NCBI GenBank assembly: GCA_017935365.1
Contig: JAGBHT010000027.1
Coordinates: 62,001 to 126,000 of the forward strand
Length of the DNA stretch: 64,000 bases
From: Ruminiclostridium sp.
GTDB taxonomy: Bacteria > Bacillota > Clostridia > Oscillospirales > Ruminococcaceae
Direction: 5' to 3'
Shown here in pieces: positions 27,264 to 35,875 of the stretch. The notes below the pieces were generated by a model, which had not been told where the DNA came from, searched no databases, and saw only the letters and a program-made list of their open reading frames with translations. Every line of letters begins with the position of its first letter. The first letter of the stretch is position 1. Position numbers and translations under genes: made by a program.

Positions 27264-27292
27264 TTGACATTGCATAAAAAATATGGTAAAAT
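27264..27292 (+). promoter_or_regulatory. Promoter of the pilin-like gene
   Basis: TTGACA (27264-27269), a 17-base spacer and TAAAAT (27287-27292), about 45 bases before the start codon at 27336. Confidence 0.8.
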
Positions 27293-27335
27293 TAGCATGA
27301 AATATAGTATACAGCTTTATGGGGAGGTCAGACTG

Positions 27336-28079
27336 ATGCGCAAGCTGATACAACTTAAGAATAAAAAAGGTTTCACACTGGTGGAGCTTATTGTAGTTAT
27401 AGGAATAATCGGAATACTTACAGCCATAATATTGCCTGTATCGCTCAATGCCGGCAGGCCTCAGGAGGCTCAGGCAAAGGCGAAGAGCTTCTATTTCGGC
27501 GCACAGAGAATACTGATACAGTACAGGGCAGACGCACCTGATAAAGACAGCGGATATTTTACATATGAGTATGGCGCAGGTACCGTGACGATCGGCAAGG
27601 GCGACTACCTTTATCTTGTGGCAAAGGCAGAGCAGGGAAAAGGCTTTACCGAAATACGGCTTTCAAACCTTCAGGCACCTAGTGAAGATGTGGCGGCAAA
27701 TACTGCTCAGGGCTATGTAGTAATGCAGACTTACGCACTTATGGACGAGTCTTCAACCGACCATAAGCTTCTTGATTCGTTCAATACATTCTCAACGGAT
27801 GACGATTACGGATATTATTACGCTCTGATTGACGATCAGTGCAGAGTTATAATGACATATTGGACAGGATATGAAGAGATAGGGGACCTCAGCCAGGCAA
27901 CAGACAGTTCGGCACCATTCACAAAGACTACTGTTGCAACCACCGGCGATTACTATGTCGACAGTTATATCCTTGGCGCATATCCCGAAAGATACGCTTT
28001 CGATGATATGACATTGTTTGAAGAAGTCAAGGCGTATGATTATGATGATACATCGTCATCTGCACCTGAGAGCACATAA
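27336..28079 (+). CDS. Type IV pilin / pseudopilin-like protein
   Basis: A 247-residue protein. The N-terminus KKGFTLVELIVVIGIIGIL is the classic prepilin signal: cleavage after the Gly and methylation of the following Phe by a prepilin peptidase, with Glu at position +5 of the mature chain. The C-terminal part is an acidic globular domain ending in a Ser/Asp-rich tail. The ATG at 27336 has GGGGAGG upstream and lies after the promoter; an earlier in-frame ATG at 27249 precedes the promoter and is rejected. No pilus assembly ATPase, platform protein or prepilin peptidase is encoded in the window, so its machinery must be elsewhere. Confidence 0.85.
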   Translation: MRKLIQLKNKKGFTLVELIVVIGIIGILTAIILPVSLNAGRPQEAQAKAKSFYFGAQRILIQYRADAPDKDSGYFTYEYGAGTVTIGKGDYLYLVAKAEQGKGFTEIRLSNLQAPSEDVAANTAQGYVVMQTYALMDESSTDHKLLDSFNTFSTDDDYGYYYALIDDQCRVIMTYWTGYEEIGDLSQATDSSAPFTKTTVATTGDYYVDSYILGAYPERYAFDDMTLFEEVKAYDYDDTSSSAPEST

Positions 28080-28108
28080 GGATAAAGTAATAATTGAATA
28101 TGATAATT

Positions 28109-28332
28109 TACGCCCGCTGTCACAGCGGGCGATCAGCTTGTAGAAAAAGTCTATTTTTAAGAAATGTAGCTTATTCTCAATCCCTAACCCCAAGCCCCTT
28201 CCCCTCGGGAAGGGGCTATATTACTGGGGTTACCGCCCCTAGTCCCTGTTGGGGGCTACGCCCCTCAACCCCATTTTTAACAACGATAGAGGTTTTTCGA
28301 CAGTCTGTACGCCCGCTGTTACAGCGGGCGAT
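28109..28332. mobile_element. MITE-like element (copy B), flanked by duplicated terminator hairpins
   Basis: The element proper is 28134-28307 (174 bp), beginning CAGCTTGTAGAAAAAGTCT and ending AGGTTTTTCGACAGTCTG, the same ends as copy A. It is flanked by two 25-bp direct repeats (28109-28133 and 28308-28332) that differ at one base; each is a hairpin with arms CGCCCGCTG/CAGCGGGCG. The right copy is followed by TTTTTATTTT and looks like the original terminator of the pilin-like gene. No coding capacity. Confidence 0.82.
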
Positions 28333-28341
28333 TTTTATTTT
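28311..28341 (+). terminator. Terminator of the pilin-like gene (right hairpin copy)
   Basis: CGCCCGCTG-TTA-CAGCGGGCG around 28310-28330 is followed by a T-rich tract. It is now separated from its gene by the inserted element; the left hairpin copy at 28111-28131 lacks a T-run. Confidence 0.75.
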
Positions 28342-28402
28342 ATGCGTCACTGCTCCGCAGGTGAAAATAATACGAAATTTCCCGAAAACTGCTTTATTAC
28401 AC

Positions 28403-28431
28403 TTGCAAAAGTATCGGATTTCTGTTATAAT
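28403..28431 (+). promoter_or_regulatory. Promoter of the pheS-pheT operon
   Basis: TTGCAA (28403-28408), a 17-base spacer and a perfect TATAAT (28426-28431). Transcription would begin near 28438, leaving a leader of about 180 nt before pheS. Confidence 0.85.
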
Positions 28432-28437
28432 GTCTAT

Positions 28438-28620
28438 CGTGTAGGTATAGGCTTTGATTTAAATTTCCATAAAAAGACATATCTATATAACAATAATTTA
28501 TTAACCGACGCTGAAAATGCGTGAAAGGTCGTGTTATCAGTGGAACTATTCGGTTCCATCGTCTTTGCCTGAGGGCAGGCTTTAAATCAAGGATATTAAA
28601 ACTAAGGAAAGAATAAAGGT
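28438..28620 (+). promoter_or_regulatory. Structured untranslated leader of pheST
   Basis: CTTTGATTTAAA (28452-28463) can pair over 12 bases with TTTAAATCAAGG (28581-28592), closing a domain that contains the hairpins TGGAAC/GTTCCA (28541-28558) and GCCTG-AGGG-CAGGC (28567-28580). The last hairpin is followed by TTTAAAT and so could act as a weak terminator competing with the closing stem. No T-box GGTGG-ACC-GCG consensus and no Phe-rich leader peptide were found. This is a candidate attenuator of unassigned class. Confidence 0.5.
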
Positions 28621-29643
28621 ATGAAAGAACAGTTACAGAATATAAGAGAGCAGGCGCTTAAGACTATAGGCGACTGCATTGATGTTAAACAGCTCGACGA
28701 CCTGAGAGTAAAGTATCTCGGTAAGAAGGGCGAGCTTACAGCAATACTCAAGAGCATGGGTAAGCTGTCCGCTGAGGAAAGACCTGTTATGGGACAGCTT
28801 GCAAACGATGTAAGACAGTCGCTTGAGAGTTTTATCGCAGAAAAACAGTCACAGCTCAAAGCGGCTCTCATGGAGCAGAAACTGAAGAAGGAAACTCTTG
28901 ACGTTACCATGCCCGGCAAACAGCAGGCTATGGGCGTACGCCATCCCCTCAACATAGTACTTGACGAACTCAAGGAAATATTCAGAGGTATGGGTTATAC
29001 AGTTGTTGACGGTCCTGAGGTCGAGGAAACAAAGTACGTTTTCGATATGCTTCTGACAGAGGACGGTCACCCCGCAAGAGATGAGCAGGATACATTCTAC
29101 ATTACGGATGAAATTCTTCTGCGTACACAGACTTCTTCCGTACAGATAAGAACAATGCTCAAGAACAAGCCCCCTATAGCTATCATAAGCCCCGGACGTG
29201 TTTACCGTCCCGACGCTGTTGACGGCACACACTCGCCTATATTCCACCAGTGCGAAGGTCTTGTTATCGACAAGAATATAACATTCGGCGACCTTAAGGG
29301 TACGCTTGAAACATTTGCAAAGCGTCTTTACGGCGATGATGTAAAGCTCCGTTTCCGTCCCCACCACTTCCCGTACACCGAGCCGTCAGCCGAGGTTGAC
29401 TTACAGTGCTTCAAGTGCGGCGGTAAGGGTTGTCCGCTTTGTAAGGGCGAGGGTTGGATCGAAATGCTCGGATCGGGTATTGTTCACCCCCAGGTACTTA
29501 TCAACTGCGGCATAGATCCCGAAGAACACAGCGGTTTTGCTTTCGGTATAGGACTTGAGCGTATCGCTATGATGAGATACAACATAGACGATATGCGTCT
29601 GCTGTACGAGAACGATCAGCGTTTCCTCGCACAGTTCAGATAA
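28621..29643 (+). CDS. pheS: Phenylalanine--tRNA ligase alpha subunit
   Basis: Catalytic subunit of the cytosolic alpha2beta2 enzyme that charges tRNA-Phe. The 340 residues show the N-terminal coiled-coil arm (about residues 1-90) and the class II core with motif 2 (FHQCEGLVID), the Phe-binding PHHFPYTEPSAEVD segment, a four-Cys CFKC/CPLC insertion and motif 3 (GFAFGIGLERIAMMRY). The Ala294-type substrate pocket position follows the usual pattern. pheT follows after 47 bases. The ribosome binding site is AAGGAAAG, some way before the ATG. Confidence 0.97.
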   Translation: MKEQLQNIREQALKTIGDCIDVKQLDDLRVKYLGKKGELTAILKSMGKLSAEERPVMGQLANDVRQSLESFIAEKQSQLKAALMEQKLKKETLDVTMPGKQQAMGVRHPLNIVLDELKEIFRGMGYTVVDGPEVEETKYVFDMLLTEDGHPARDEQDTFYITDEILLRTQTSSVQIRTMLKNKPPIAIISPGRVYRPDAVDGTHSPIFHQCEGLVIDKNITFGDLKGTLETFAKRLYGDDVKLRFRPHHFPYTEPSAEVDLQCFKCGGKGCPLCKGEGWIEMLGSGIVHPQVLINCGIDPEEHSGFAFGIGLERIAMMRYNIDDMRLLYENDQRFLAQFR

Positions 29644-29690
29644 TTGACATTATATAAATACCGATTGAGATCGTAAAAGGAGATATTAAC

Positions 29691-32078
29691 GTGGATTTAT
29701 CAATGAGATGGCTTAACGACTATGTTAAAGCCGATATGCCTATAAAGGAATTCGTAGCGGATATGACAATGAGCGGTTCAAAGGTTGAAACCTATCATAA
29801 GATGTCCGATCCTATAAACAATGTAGTAGTTGCAAAGGTGCTCAAGCTTGAGCGTCACCCCGACAGCGAAAAGCTCTGGATATGCCAGCTTGACGCGGGC
29901 AGAGAAGAACCTGTGCAGATAGTTACGGCGGCTCAGAACCTGTTCGAGGGTGCAATCGTTCCCGCTTGTATGCACAACAGTACAATAGCTGACGGAACAA
30001 AGATAACAAAGGGCAAGCTCAGAGGCGTTGCAAGCAACGGTATGATGTGCTCTTACGCAGAGCTCGGTCTTACAAAGGACGACTTTGACTACCCTGTTGC
30101 AGATGACGGTATACTTATACTTAATAACGACCCCGATGTCGATTCTTTCAAAATGGGCATGGATATCTGCGAAGCTTTACAGATAGATGATACTATCGTA
30201 GAGTTTGAGATAACAAACAACCGTCCCGACTGCCTTTCAGTACTCGGACTTGCACAGGAGGCAAGCGCAACATTCGATATCCCGATGAATTACACCGAGC
30301 CTACTTTCAAGGGCGTTGACGGTGATATCACAAAGGAGATCAGCGTAAGCGTTGAGAATACAAAGCTCTGCTCACGTTATATGGCGGCTCTTGTAAAGAA
30401 CGTAAAGATAGGACCTTCGCCTAAGTGGATGGCAAGAAGACTCAGAGCCAGCGGTGTAAGACCTATCAACAACCTTGTTGACATCACAAACTTCGTAATG
30501 CTTGAATACGGTCACCCTATGCACGCATTCGACCTGAGATATGTTGAGGATAACAAGATAGTTATCAGAAACGCAAAAGAGGGCGAAACATTAAAGCTCC
30601 TCGATGAAATGGCAGAGCCTGTAAAGCTGACACCAGAAATGCTGATAATCGCCGACGGTAAGAAGCCTATGGCAATAGCAGGCGTTATGGGCGGCGAGCA
30701 CAGCGGTATCATGGACGATACAACAACAGTCGTATTTGAGGCGGCTTGCTTTGACGGCGTATCTGTAAGACGCACCGCAAGAAAGATAGGCGAGCGTACA
30801 GAAGCAAGTTCACGTTTTGAAAAGGGTCTTAACCCCGTAAATGCAGAAAAGGCACTCAGGAGAGCATTACAGCTTATCGAGATACTCGGTTGCGGCGAGG
30901 TAGTAAATACTATCATCGATGAAAATCACAGCGAGTATGTTCCCGAAAGATTAAAGCACGACTACAAGTGGGTAAACGAACATTTAGGTTCTGATATAAG
31001 CGAGAACGAGCAGATCGCAATATTAAAGAAGCTCGGCTTCGGCTATGAGAACGGCGAGATAATCGTTCCTCCCACCCGTATAGATATGCACCGTTCATGC
31101 GACGTTGCAGAGGAAGTTGCCCGTATCTACGGTTACAACAGGATCCCCTCTACTATACCAAAGTTATCATCACAGGGTAAGAGAACTCCCGAACAGATAT
31201 TCGAGGACAAGGTAATTTCACTTGCACTGGCTCTCGGATTCTATGAGGTTATGACATACAGCTTTATCTCACCTAAGGACTATGAAATGCTCCGCATGGA
31301 TGAAAAGTCAAGAAAGAGCGTTGTATTAAGACGTCCGCTCGGTGAAGATACAAGTGTAATGCGTACAACGGCGCTTACATCAATGATGGAAGTTGTAAGA
31401 AGAAACTGGAGCAACAGAAACCTTGCAGGCAGATTCTTCGAGATCGCAAGAGAATATTTCCCCACAGGCGAGAACCAGCTCCCTGTTGAAAGAGATGTTC
31501 TGTGCTATGCACTTTACGGCAACGGCGAGGACTTCTTTACAGCAAAGGGCGTTGCCGAGGAAGTAATGGCAAAGCTCGGTGTAAAGAATGTTGTATATAC
31601 AGCCGAAAAGAACAACCCGACATTCCACCCCGGCAGATGTGCAAAGGTTACGGTAAACGGCGAGCTTATCGGTTATGTAGGACAGCTTCATCCTGAGGCT
31701 GCGGCAAACTTCGGCGTAAATACAGAGGTTTACTGCGCTACACTCAGTATGGAAGTAATGTTCAATAATGCAGACGGCGATGTAAAGTACACCGCACTGC
31801 CCAAGTTCCCCTCAACATACAGAGATTTAAGCCTTGTATGCAACGAGGATGTACCGAGCGGCGATATCGTTGCGGTAATCGAAAAGACTGCAAAGCACCT
31901 TGAGGCTGTACGTCTGTTTGATATGTACAAGGGCGAGCAGGTACCGGCAGGTATGAAGAGCCTTTCTTACAAGCTGATACTCAGAAAGAAAGACGCTACG
32001 CTGACCGACGACGAGGCTGACGCAGTTGTTGCAAAGGTGCTCAAAGCGCTTGAGGCTATCGGCGTTACATTGAGATAA
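29691..32078 (+). CDS. pheT: Phenylalanine--tRNA ligase beta subunit
   Basis: A 795-residue partner of PheS. Domains in order: N-terminal segment with MRWLNDYVKAD, EMAP/OB-fold tRNA-binding domain (about 40-150), B3/B4 editing region (about 210-400), B5 domain, catalytic-like core and C-terminal anticodon-recognition FDX-ACB domain (FPSTYRDLSLVCNEDVPSGD in that region). Editing of Tyr-tRNA-Phe is known for the family. The start is GTG at 29691 with AAAAGGAG 8 bases upstream. Confidence 0.97.
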   Translation: MDLSMRWLNDYVKADMPIKEFVADMTMSGSKVETYHKMSDPINNVVVAKVLKLERHPDSEKLWICQLDAGREEPVQIVTAAQNLFEGAIVPACMHNSTIADGTKITKGKLRGVASNGMMCSYAELGLTKDDFDYPVADDGILILNNDPDVDSFKMGMDICEALQIDDTIVEFEITNNRPDCLSVLGLAQEASATFDIPMNYTEPTFKGVDGDITKEISVSVENTKLCSRYMAALVKNVKIGPSPKWMARRLRASGVRPINNLVDITNFVMLEYGHPMHAFDLRYVEDNKIVIRNAKEGETLKLLDEMAEPVKLTPEMLIIADGKKPMAIAGVMGGEHSGIMDDTTTVVFEAACFDGVSVRRTARKIGERTEASSRFEKGLNPVNAEKALRRALQLIEILGCGEVVNTIIDENHSEYVPERLKHDYKWVNEHLGSDISENEQIAILKKLGFGYENGEIIVPPTRIDMHRSCDVAEEVARIYGYNRIPSTIPKLSSQGKRTPEQIFEDKVISLALALGFYEVMTYSFISPKDYEMLRMDEKSRKSVVLRRPLGEDTSVMRTTALTSMMEVVRRNWSNRNLAGRFFEIAREYFPTGENQLPVERDVLCYALYGNGEDFFTAKGVAEEVMAKLGVKNVVYTAEKNNPTFHPGRCAKVTVNGELIGYVGQLHPEAAANFGVNTEVYCATLSMEVMFNNADGDVKYTALPKFPSTYRDLSLVCNEDVPSGDIVAVIEKTAKHLEAVRLFDMYKGEQVPAGMKSLSYKLILRKKDATLTDDEADAVVAKVLKALEAIGVTLR

Positions 32079-32147
32079 CGCGCAGTAACGGCGGATTCTA
32101 CAGAATAATCGGGGCACAGCCCCTTATAAACGGTAAGGAGAAAAGCA

Positions 32148-33362
32148 ATGAAACATTTTAAAAAGCTGATAGCGGCAATATGCGCCGTGGCATTTACACT
32201 CAGTGTTGCAGGCTGTGCAGATGTATCAACTATAGGTTCGATCGACGACCAGACAATAAACGCAGGTATATATCTGCTGTATGAGCAGACCGCAATAAGC
32301 GAGGCTCAGCAGGAGGTTGACGATCAGCTTAAGGCTATGGGTACTGATTCATCAAAGATCGATGACTTCAACTACTATAACTACAATGTACAGGACAAGA
32401 CGTTCTCACAATATGTTCAGGACCGTACATTAGAGCAGGTAAAGCAGTATGTCGCTATCCAGAACAAGTTCAAGGAGCTGAACCTTTCACTCACAGACGA
32501 GGAAGAGGACACTGTGAAGGCCTCTGTAAAGAAGATGTGGGATACGGAAATCTCATATTACGGCTACAGCACAGGAAAAACCTACGGTCAGAACTATGAG
32601 GCAGGCGGAATAAGCAAGAAGTCATACGAGGCTGTTCAGCTTGTAAACAAGATGAGCGAGAAGGTATTTGACGCTTACTATGAGAAAAACGGCATATCCG
32701 CAACAGACGAAAAGGATATAGCTACTTATTTCTATGACAATTACGGCAGATTCCAGATAATACAGGTTTCTCTGTCAGAGGGCAACGGTGATAAGATAAC
32801 GACCGACGAGGGCAAGAAAGCCAAGAAGGAACAGGCTCAGGGCTATGTTGACAGAATTCTCGCAGGCGAGGATTACGACACGGTATATCATGAGTATGAG
32901 GACCTTGTAGCTAAGGAAAAGGCAGAAGCTGAGGCTGAGAGCAACTCGGGCGCATCTTCGAACGTATCTTCTGAGGCATCATCAACAGTTTCTTCGACAA
33001 GCGAAACAGCATCGGACGACACAACAAGTAGCGGTACTTCAGGCAGTGACGAGGAAAACCACGACCACGAATTTCTGCTTGGCAAGACGGATACTTCACC
33101 CAGTGAAGAGTTCATAAAGTGGGCGTTTGAACTTGAAACAGGCAAGGGCGGAGTTTACGAGGACGACAACGTTTACTATGCGGTAGTACGCCGTGATATA
33201 AAGGAACGTGAGGACTGGCTGCTTGAAAACCACAGCAATATACTTCATCTGATGAAAGATGACGACTATGAGGCTATGCTGAACGAAACAGCCAAGGATT
33301 ATGTGCTTGATCTCAACAATGACGCACTCAACAAGTACAAGCCTGAGAATTTAAAGAAGTAA
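32148..33362 (+). CDS. PrsA/SurA-like foldase lipoprotein with a Ser-rich linker
   Basis: A 404-residue exported lipoprotein: signal peptide ending in the lipobox VAGC (Cys about residue 23), then a SurA_N-like helical region, then a C-terminal PPIC-like segment (LLGKTDTSPSEEFIKWAFE, VYYAVVRRD). Between them, residues about 262-310 are an Ala/Ser/Thr-rich low-complexity linker ending in Asp/Glu/His. Family members help exported proteins fold at the outer face of the membrane. The rotamase domain is not clearly complete, so isomerase activity is uncertain. It lies 69 bases after pheT and ends at a strong terminator. Confidence 0.75.
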   Translation: MKHFKKLIAAICAVAFTLSVAGCADVSTIGSIDDQTINAGIYLLYEQTAISEAQQEVDDQLKAMGTDSSKIDDFNYYNYNVQDKTFSQYVQDRTLEQVKQYVAIQNKFKELNLSLTDEEEDTVKASVKKMWDTEISYYGYSTGKTYGQNYEAGGISKKSYEAVQLVNKMSEKVFDAYYEKNGISATDEKDIATYFYDNYGRFQIIQVSLSEGNGDKITTDEGKKAKKEQAQGYVDRILAGEDYDTVYHEYEDLVAKEKAEAEAESNSGASSNVSSEASSTVSSTSETASDDTTSSGTSGSDEENHDHEFLLGKTDTSPSEEFIKWAFELETGKGGVYEDDNVYYAVVRRDIKEREDWLLENHSNILHLMKDDDYEAMLNETAKDYVLDLNNDALNKYKPENLKK

Positions 33363-33386
33363 TTCCGGCATAAATCAGAATATATG

Positions 33387-33418
33387 CGGTCAGAGCAATA
33401 CTCTGACCGTTATTTTTC
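33387..33418 (+). terminator. Intrinsic terminator after the foldase gene
   Basis: CGGTCAGAG (33387-33395) pairs with CTCTGACCG (33401-33409) around CAATA, followed by TTATTTTT. It ends the pheS-pheT-foldase unit. Confidence 0.85.
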
Positions 33419-33435
33419 GGAAAGGACAATGCACC

Positions 33436-35361
33436 ATGATAGTATTATCCGGTAATGATATTTCGGTGTCTTTCGGCGGAGAAACGCTGTTCCGCAACGT
33501 GAATTTCCGTCTTGAAGAAAACGGCAGGGCAGGACTTGTCGGTGTGAACGGCTGTGGTAAGACTACGCTGATGCACGTCATAAACGGCAGGCAGGAGGCT
33601 GAAACCGGCGGTATAAGCAAGGCGGCAGGGATAAAGCTCGGCTGTATGGAGCAGTACGTTATCCGTGACGACAGCATCACACTGTATGACGAGGTGCTGG
33701 AGATATTCCGTCCGCTTATTGACGCTGAAAATGAGCTTGCCGATATAGCGGTAGCGATAGATACGGGCGACCACAGCGAACAGACGCTGTCAAGGCAGAT
33801 GCACTTGCAGGAGAAGTTTGAGCGTGACGGCGGACTTACCTATAAGTCAATGGCTTCATCGGCGCTTATAGGTCTTGGCTTTTCGGAAGAGGATTTCAGC
33901 AAGCCGATAAGCGTTATGAGCGGCGGACAGAAGAGCAAGGCACAGCTTGCAAAGCTGTTGTTGTCGGGAAGCAATATACTGTTGCTTGACGAGCCGACCA
34001 ACCACCTCGACATAACGGCTTGCGAATGGCTTGAAAAGTTCCTTACGGAATATAAGGGCGCATATATCGTAATTTCGCATGACCGTTATTTCCTCGATAA
34101 AGTCACAAATACGACTTTTGAAATGGAAAATAAGACGCTACACGAATACAAGGGCAACTATACACGGTATCTTGACTTAAAGGCTGAGGCGAGAGAAGCA
34201 CAGCAGAGAGTTTATGACAGGACAGTAAAGGAAATAAACCGTATCGAGGGCATTGTCGAACAGCAGAAACGCTGGGGACAGGAGCATAACTTCATCACGG
34301 CGGCTTCCAAACAGAAGCAGGCGGACAGGCTCAAGGAAACGCTGGAAAAGCCGGAGGATCTGCCGGAGGCGATAAAGTTCTCTTTCAGGGCGAAAGAGGG
34401 CGGAGCAAACGATGTGCTGATTGCAAAAGATCTGTCGAAATCTTTTGACGGAGTTACGGTTTTCCGCAATGCACAGCTTGATATAAAGAGAAACACCACG
34501 ACATTCATACTCGGTGAGAACGGTTGCGGTAAAACCACACTACTCAAGATACTTATGGGGCAGTATCAGCCTGATAACGGAGAGTTTAAACTGGGCAATA
34601 ATATACAGTGCGGATATTACGACCAGGCGCAGACAGATCTTGACCCGTCAAAGACGGTGCTTGACGAGGTGTGGGACAAGTATCCGAGAATGACGCAGAC
34701 TGAAGTACGCTCGGCACTGGCACAGTTCCTGTTCAAGGGCGAAGATGTATTTAAGAATGTCGGCAAACTCAGCGGCGGCGAGAAGGCAAGAGTGTCGCTA
34801 CTGAAACTTATGCTCAGTAAAGCAAATATGCTTCTGCTTGACGAGCCGACCAACCACCTTGATATACATTCGAGAGAGGCGCTTGAAAATGCACTTGCAA
34901 ATTACGGGGGCACGCTTCTTATCGTGTCACACGACCGTTATCTTATAAACAAGCTTGCGGATAGGATAGTGTGGCTTGACAAGAACGGCACTGTCAACAT
35001 TGACGGAAATTACGACAGATATATCGAGCTGAAAACGGCAAAGGAACAGGCGGAGCAGACGGCTCAGGCGGTGCAGGCAAAGGCTGTCACAGAGGTAAAG
35101 AAGAACGATTACAAAGAACGTAAGGAACGTGAAAGCACGCTCAGAAAACTGAACGGTGCGTTAAAGCGTTGCGAACAGGCGATAGAAGATGTCGAAACAA
35201 AAACGGCAGAGCTTGCGGAGCAGATGTCTAAGCCTGAGATAGCTACAGACTATGAAAAGACAAGTAAACTTGCCGAAGAAATAGCTGCTTTGAAGGAAAA
35301 AGAAGAGGAACTGACAGCTGAGTGGATGGAGCTTAGCGAGCAGATAGAAGCATTTTCATAA
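33436..35361 (+). CDS. ABC-F family ATPase (ribosome-associated)
   Basis: A 641-residue protein with two ABC ATPase domains and no membrane segment, the ABC-F layout of translation factors such as EttA/Uup and ribosome-protecting factors. Walker A motifs are GVNGCGKTT and GENGCGKTT; signatures are MSGGQKSKAQL and LSGGEKARVSL; both Walker B motifs read LLLDEPTNHLD. An arm/linker of about 80 residues (ABC_tran_Xtn) joins the domains, and the C-terminus from about residue 545 is a charged coiled coil as in Uup. The exact subgroup, and any antibiotic protection role, cannot be told from this view. Confidence 0.93.
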   Translation: MIVLSGNDISVSFGGETLFRNVNFRLEENGRAGLVGVNGCGKTTLMHVINGRQEAETGGISKAAGIKLGCMEQYVIRDDSITLYDEVLEIFRPLIDAENELADIAVAIDTGDHSEQTLSRQMHLQEKFERDGGLTYKSMASSALIGLGFSEEDFSKPISVMSGGQKSKAQLAKLLLSGSNILLLDEPTNHLDITACEWLEKFLTEYKGAYIVISHDRYFLDKVTNTTFEMENKTLHEYKGNYTRYLDLKAEAREAQQRVYDRTVKEINRIEGIVEQQKRWGQEHNFITAASKQKQADRLKETLEKPEDLPEAIKFSFRAKEGGANDVLIAKDLSKSFDGVTVFRNAQLDIKRNTTTFILGENGCGKTTLLKILMGQYQPDNGEFKLGNNIQCGYYDQAQTDLDPSKTVLDEVWDKYPRMTQTEVRSALAQFLFKGEDVFKNVGKLSGGEKARVSLLKLMLSKANMLLLDEPTNHLDIHSREALENALANYGGTLLIVSHDRYLINKLADRIVWLDKNGTVNIDGNYDRYIELKTAKEQAEQTAQAVQAKAVTEVKKNDYKERKERESTLRKLNGALKRCEQAIEDVETKTAELAEQMSKPEIATDYEKTSKLAEEIAALKEKEEELTAEWMELSEQIEAFS

Positions 35362-35495
35362 GTTACATTGTAAATTTAAGTAACAATCGATTTGGTTAGT
35401 TAAAAAAATTGACGAAATTCTTTGTGCATAATAAACAAAGTTTCGTTAAAAAGATTAACAAATCAGCTAAATTAAGTTATAAGTTTCTGCGATGT

Positions 35496-35509
35496 GGAAA
35501 ACGTTTACA
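35496..35509 (+). promoter_or_regulatory. cre-like (CcpA/LacI-type) operator
   Basis: GGAAAACGTTTACA matches 12 of 14 positions of the symmetric site TGTAAACGTTTACA recognised by CcpA and other LacI-family proteins. It lies about 175 bases upstream of the -35 box of the following operon. The rest of the 35362-35875 interval is AT-rich and gene-free; it also contains a 12-bp inverted repeat at 35412-35446. Confidence 0.35.
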
Positions 35510-35682
35510 TTAAAAATAGCAAAGTCGGGGGACAAAAAATCAAGATATTGTGGCAATAAAAATTATGTTCGTCATAATTGCTAAAATTTTCGATGTAAGT
35601 TTGTAACTATTCGCTAAGAGAAAATCCGATTTGTACATAAAATCAAAATCGGTTGCACTATGTGAAAGTTCTTTTATCAACC

Positions 35683-35711
35683 TTGACAGTACGGTGATAA
35701 TTTGCTATAAT
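35683..35711 (+). promoter_or_regulatory. Consensus promoter of the ten-gene ABC transporter operon
   Basis: TTGACA (35683-35688), a 17-base spacer and TATAAT (35706-35711) are both perfect consensus hexamers. The leader of about 158 nt contains two related short stems, CCGTGTTTAACGG near 35761-35773 and a similar GGCGTGTTTAACCGC near 35830-35844. Confidence 0.9.
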
Positions 35712-35875
35712 TACTATGTTATAGACCCTTGTGCCGCTTTGTACATTATTTCTAAATACGCCGTGTTTAACGGCTAAATCGTATATGGTTATTGTGCATT
35801 TGGTACAAAAAGCAGATGAAACAAGTTACGGCGTGTTTAACCGCGGTCGTGCTTTTTTGAGGATCAGAATTATCT

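Noticed and set aside
28249..28524. Plus-strand frame of 91 residues across the repeat element and pheST promoter
   Set aside because: It spans a mobile repeat, a terminator and a promoter, and has no ribosome binding site.
28438..28620. T-box riboswitch before pheS
   Set aside because: The conserved antiterminator bulge sequence and a specifier loop could not be found, so the leader is listed only as an unassigned structured leader.
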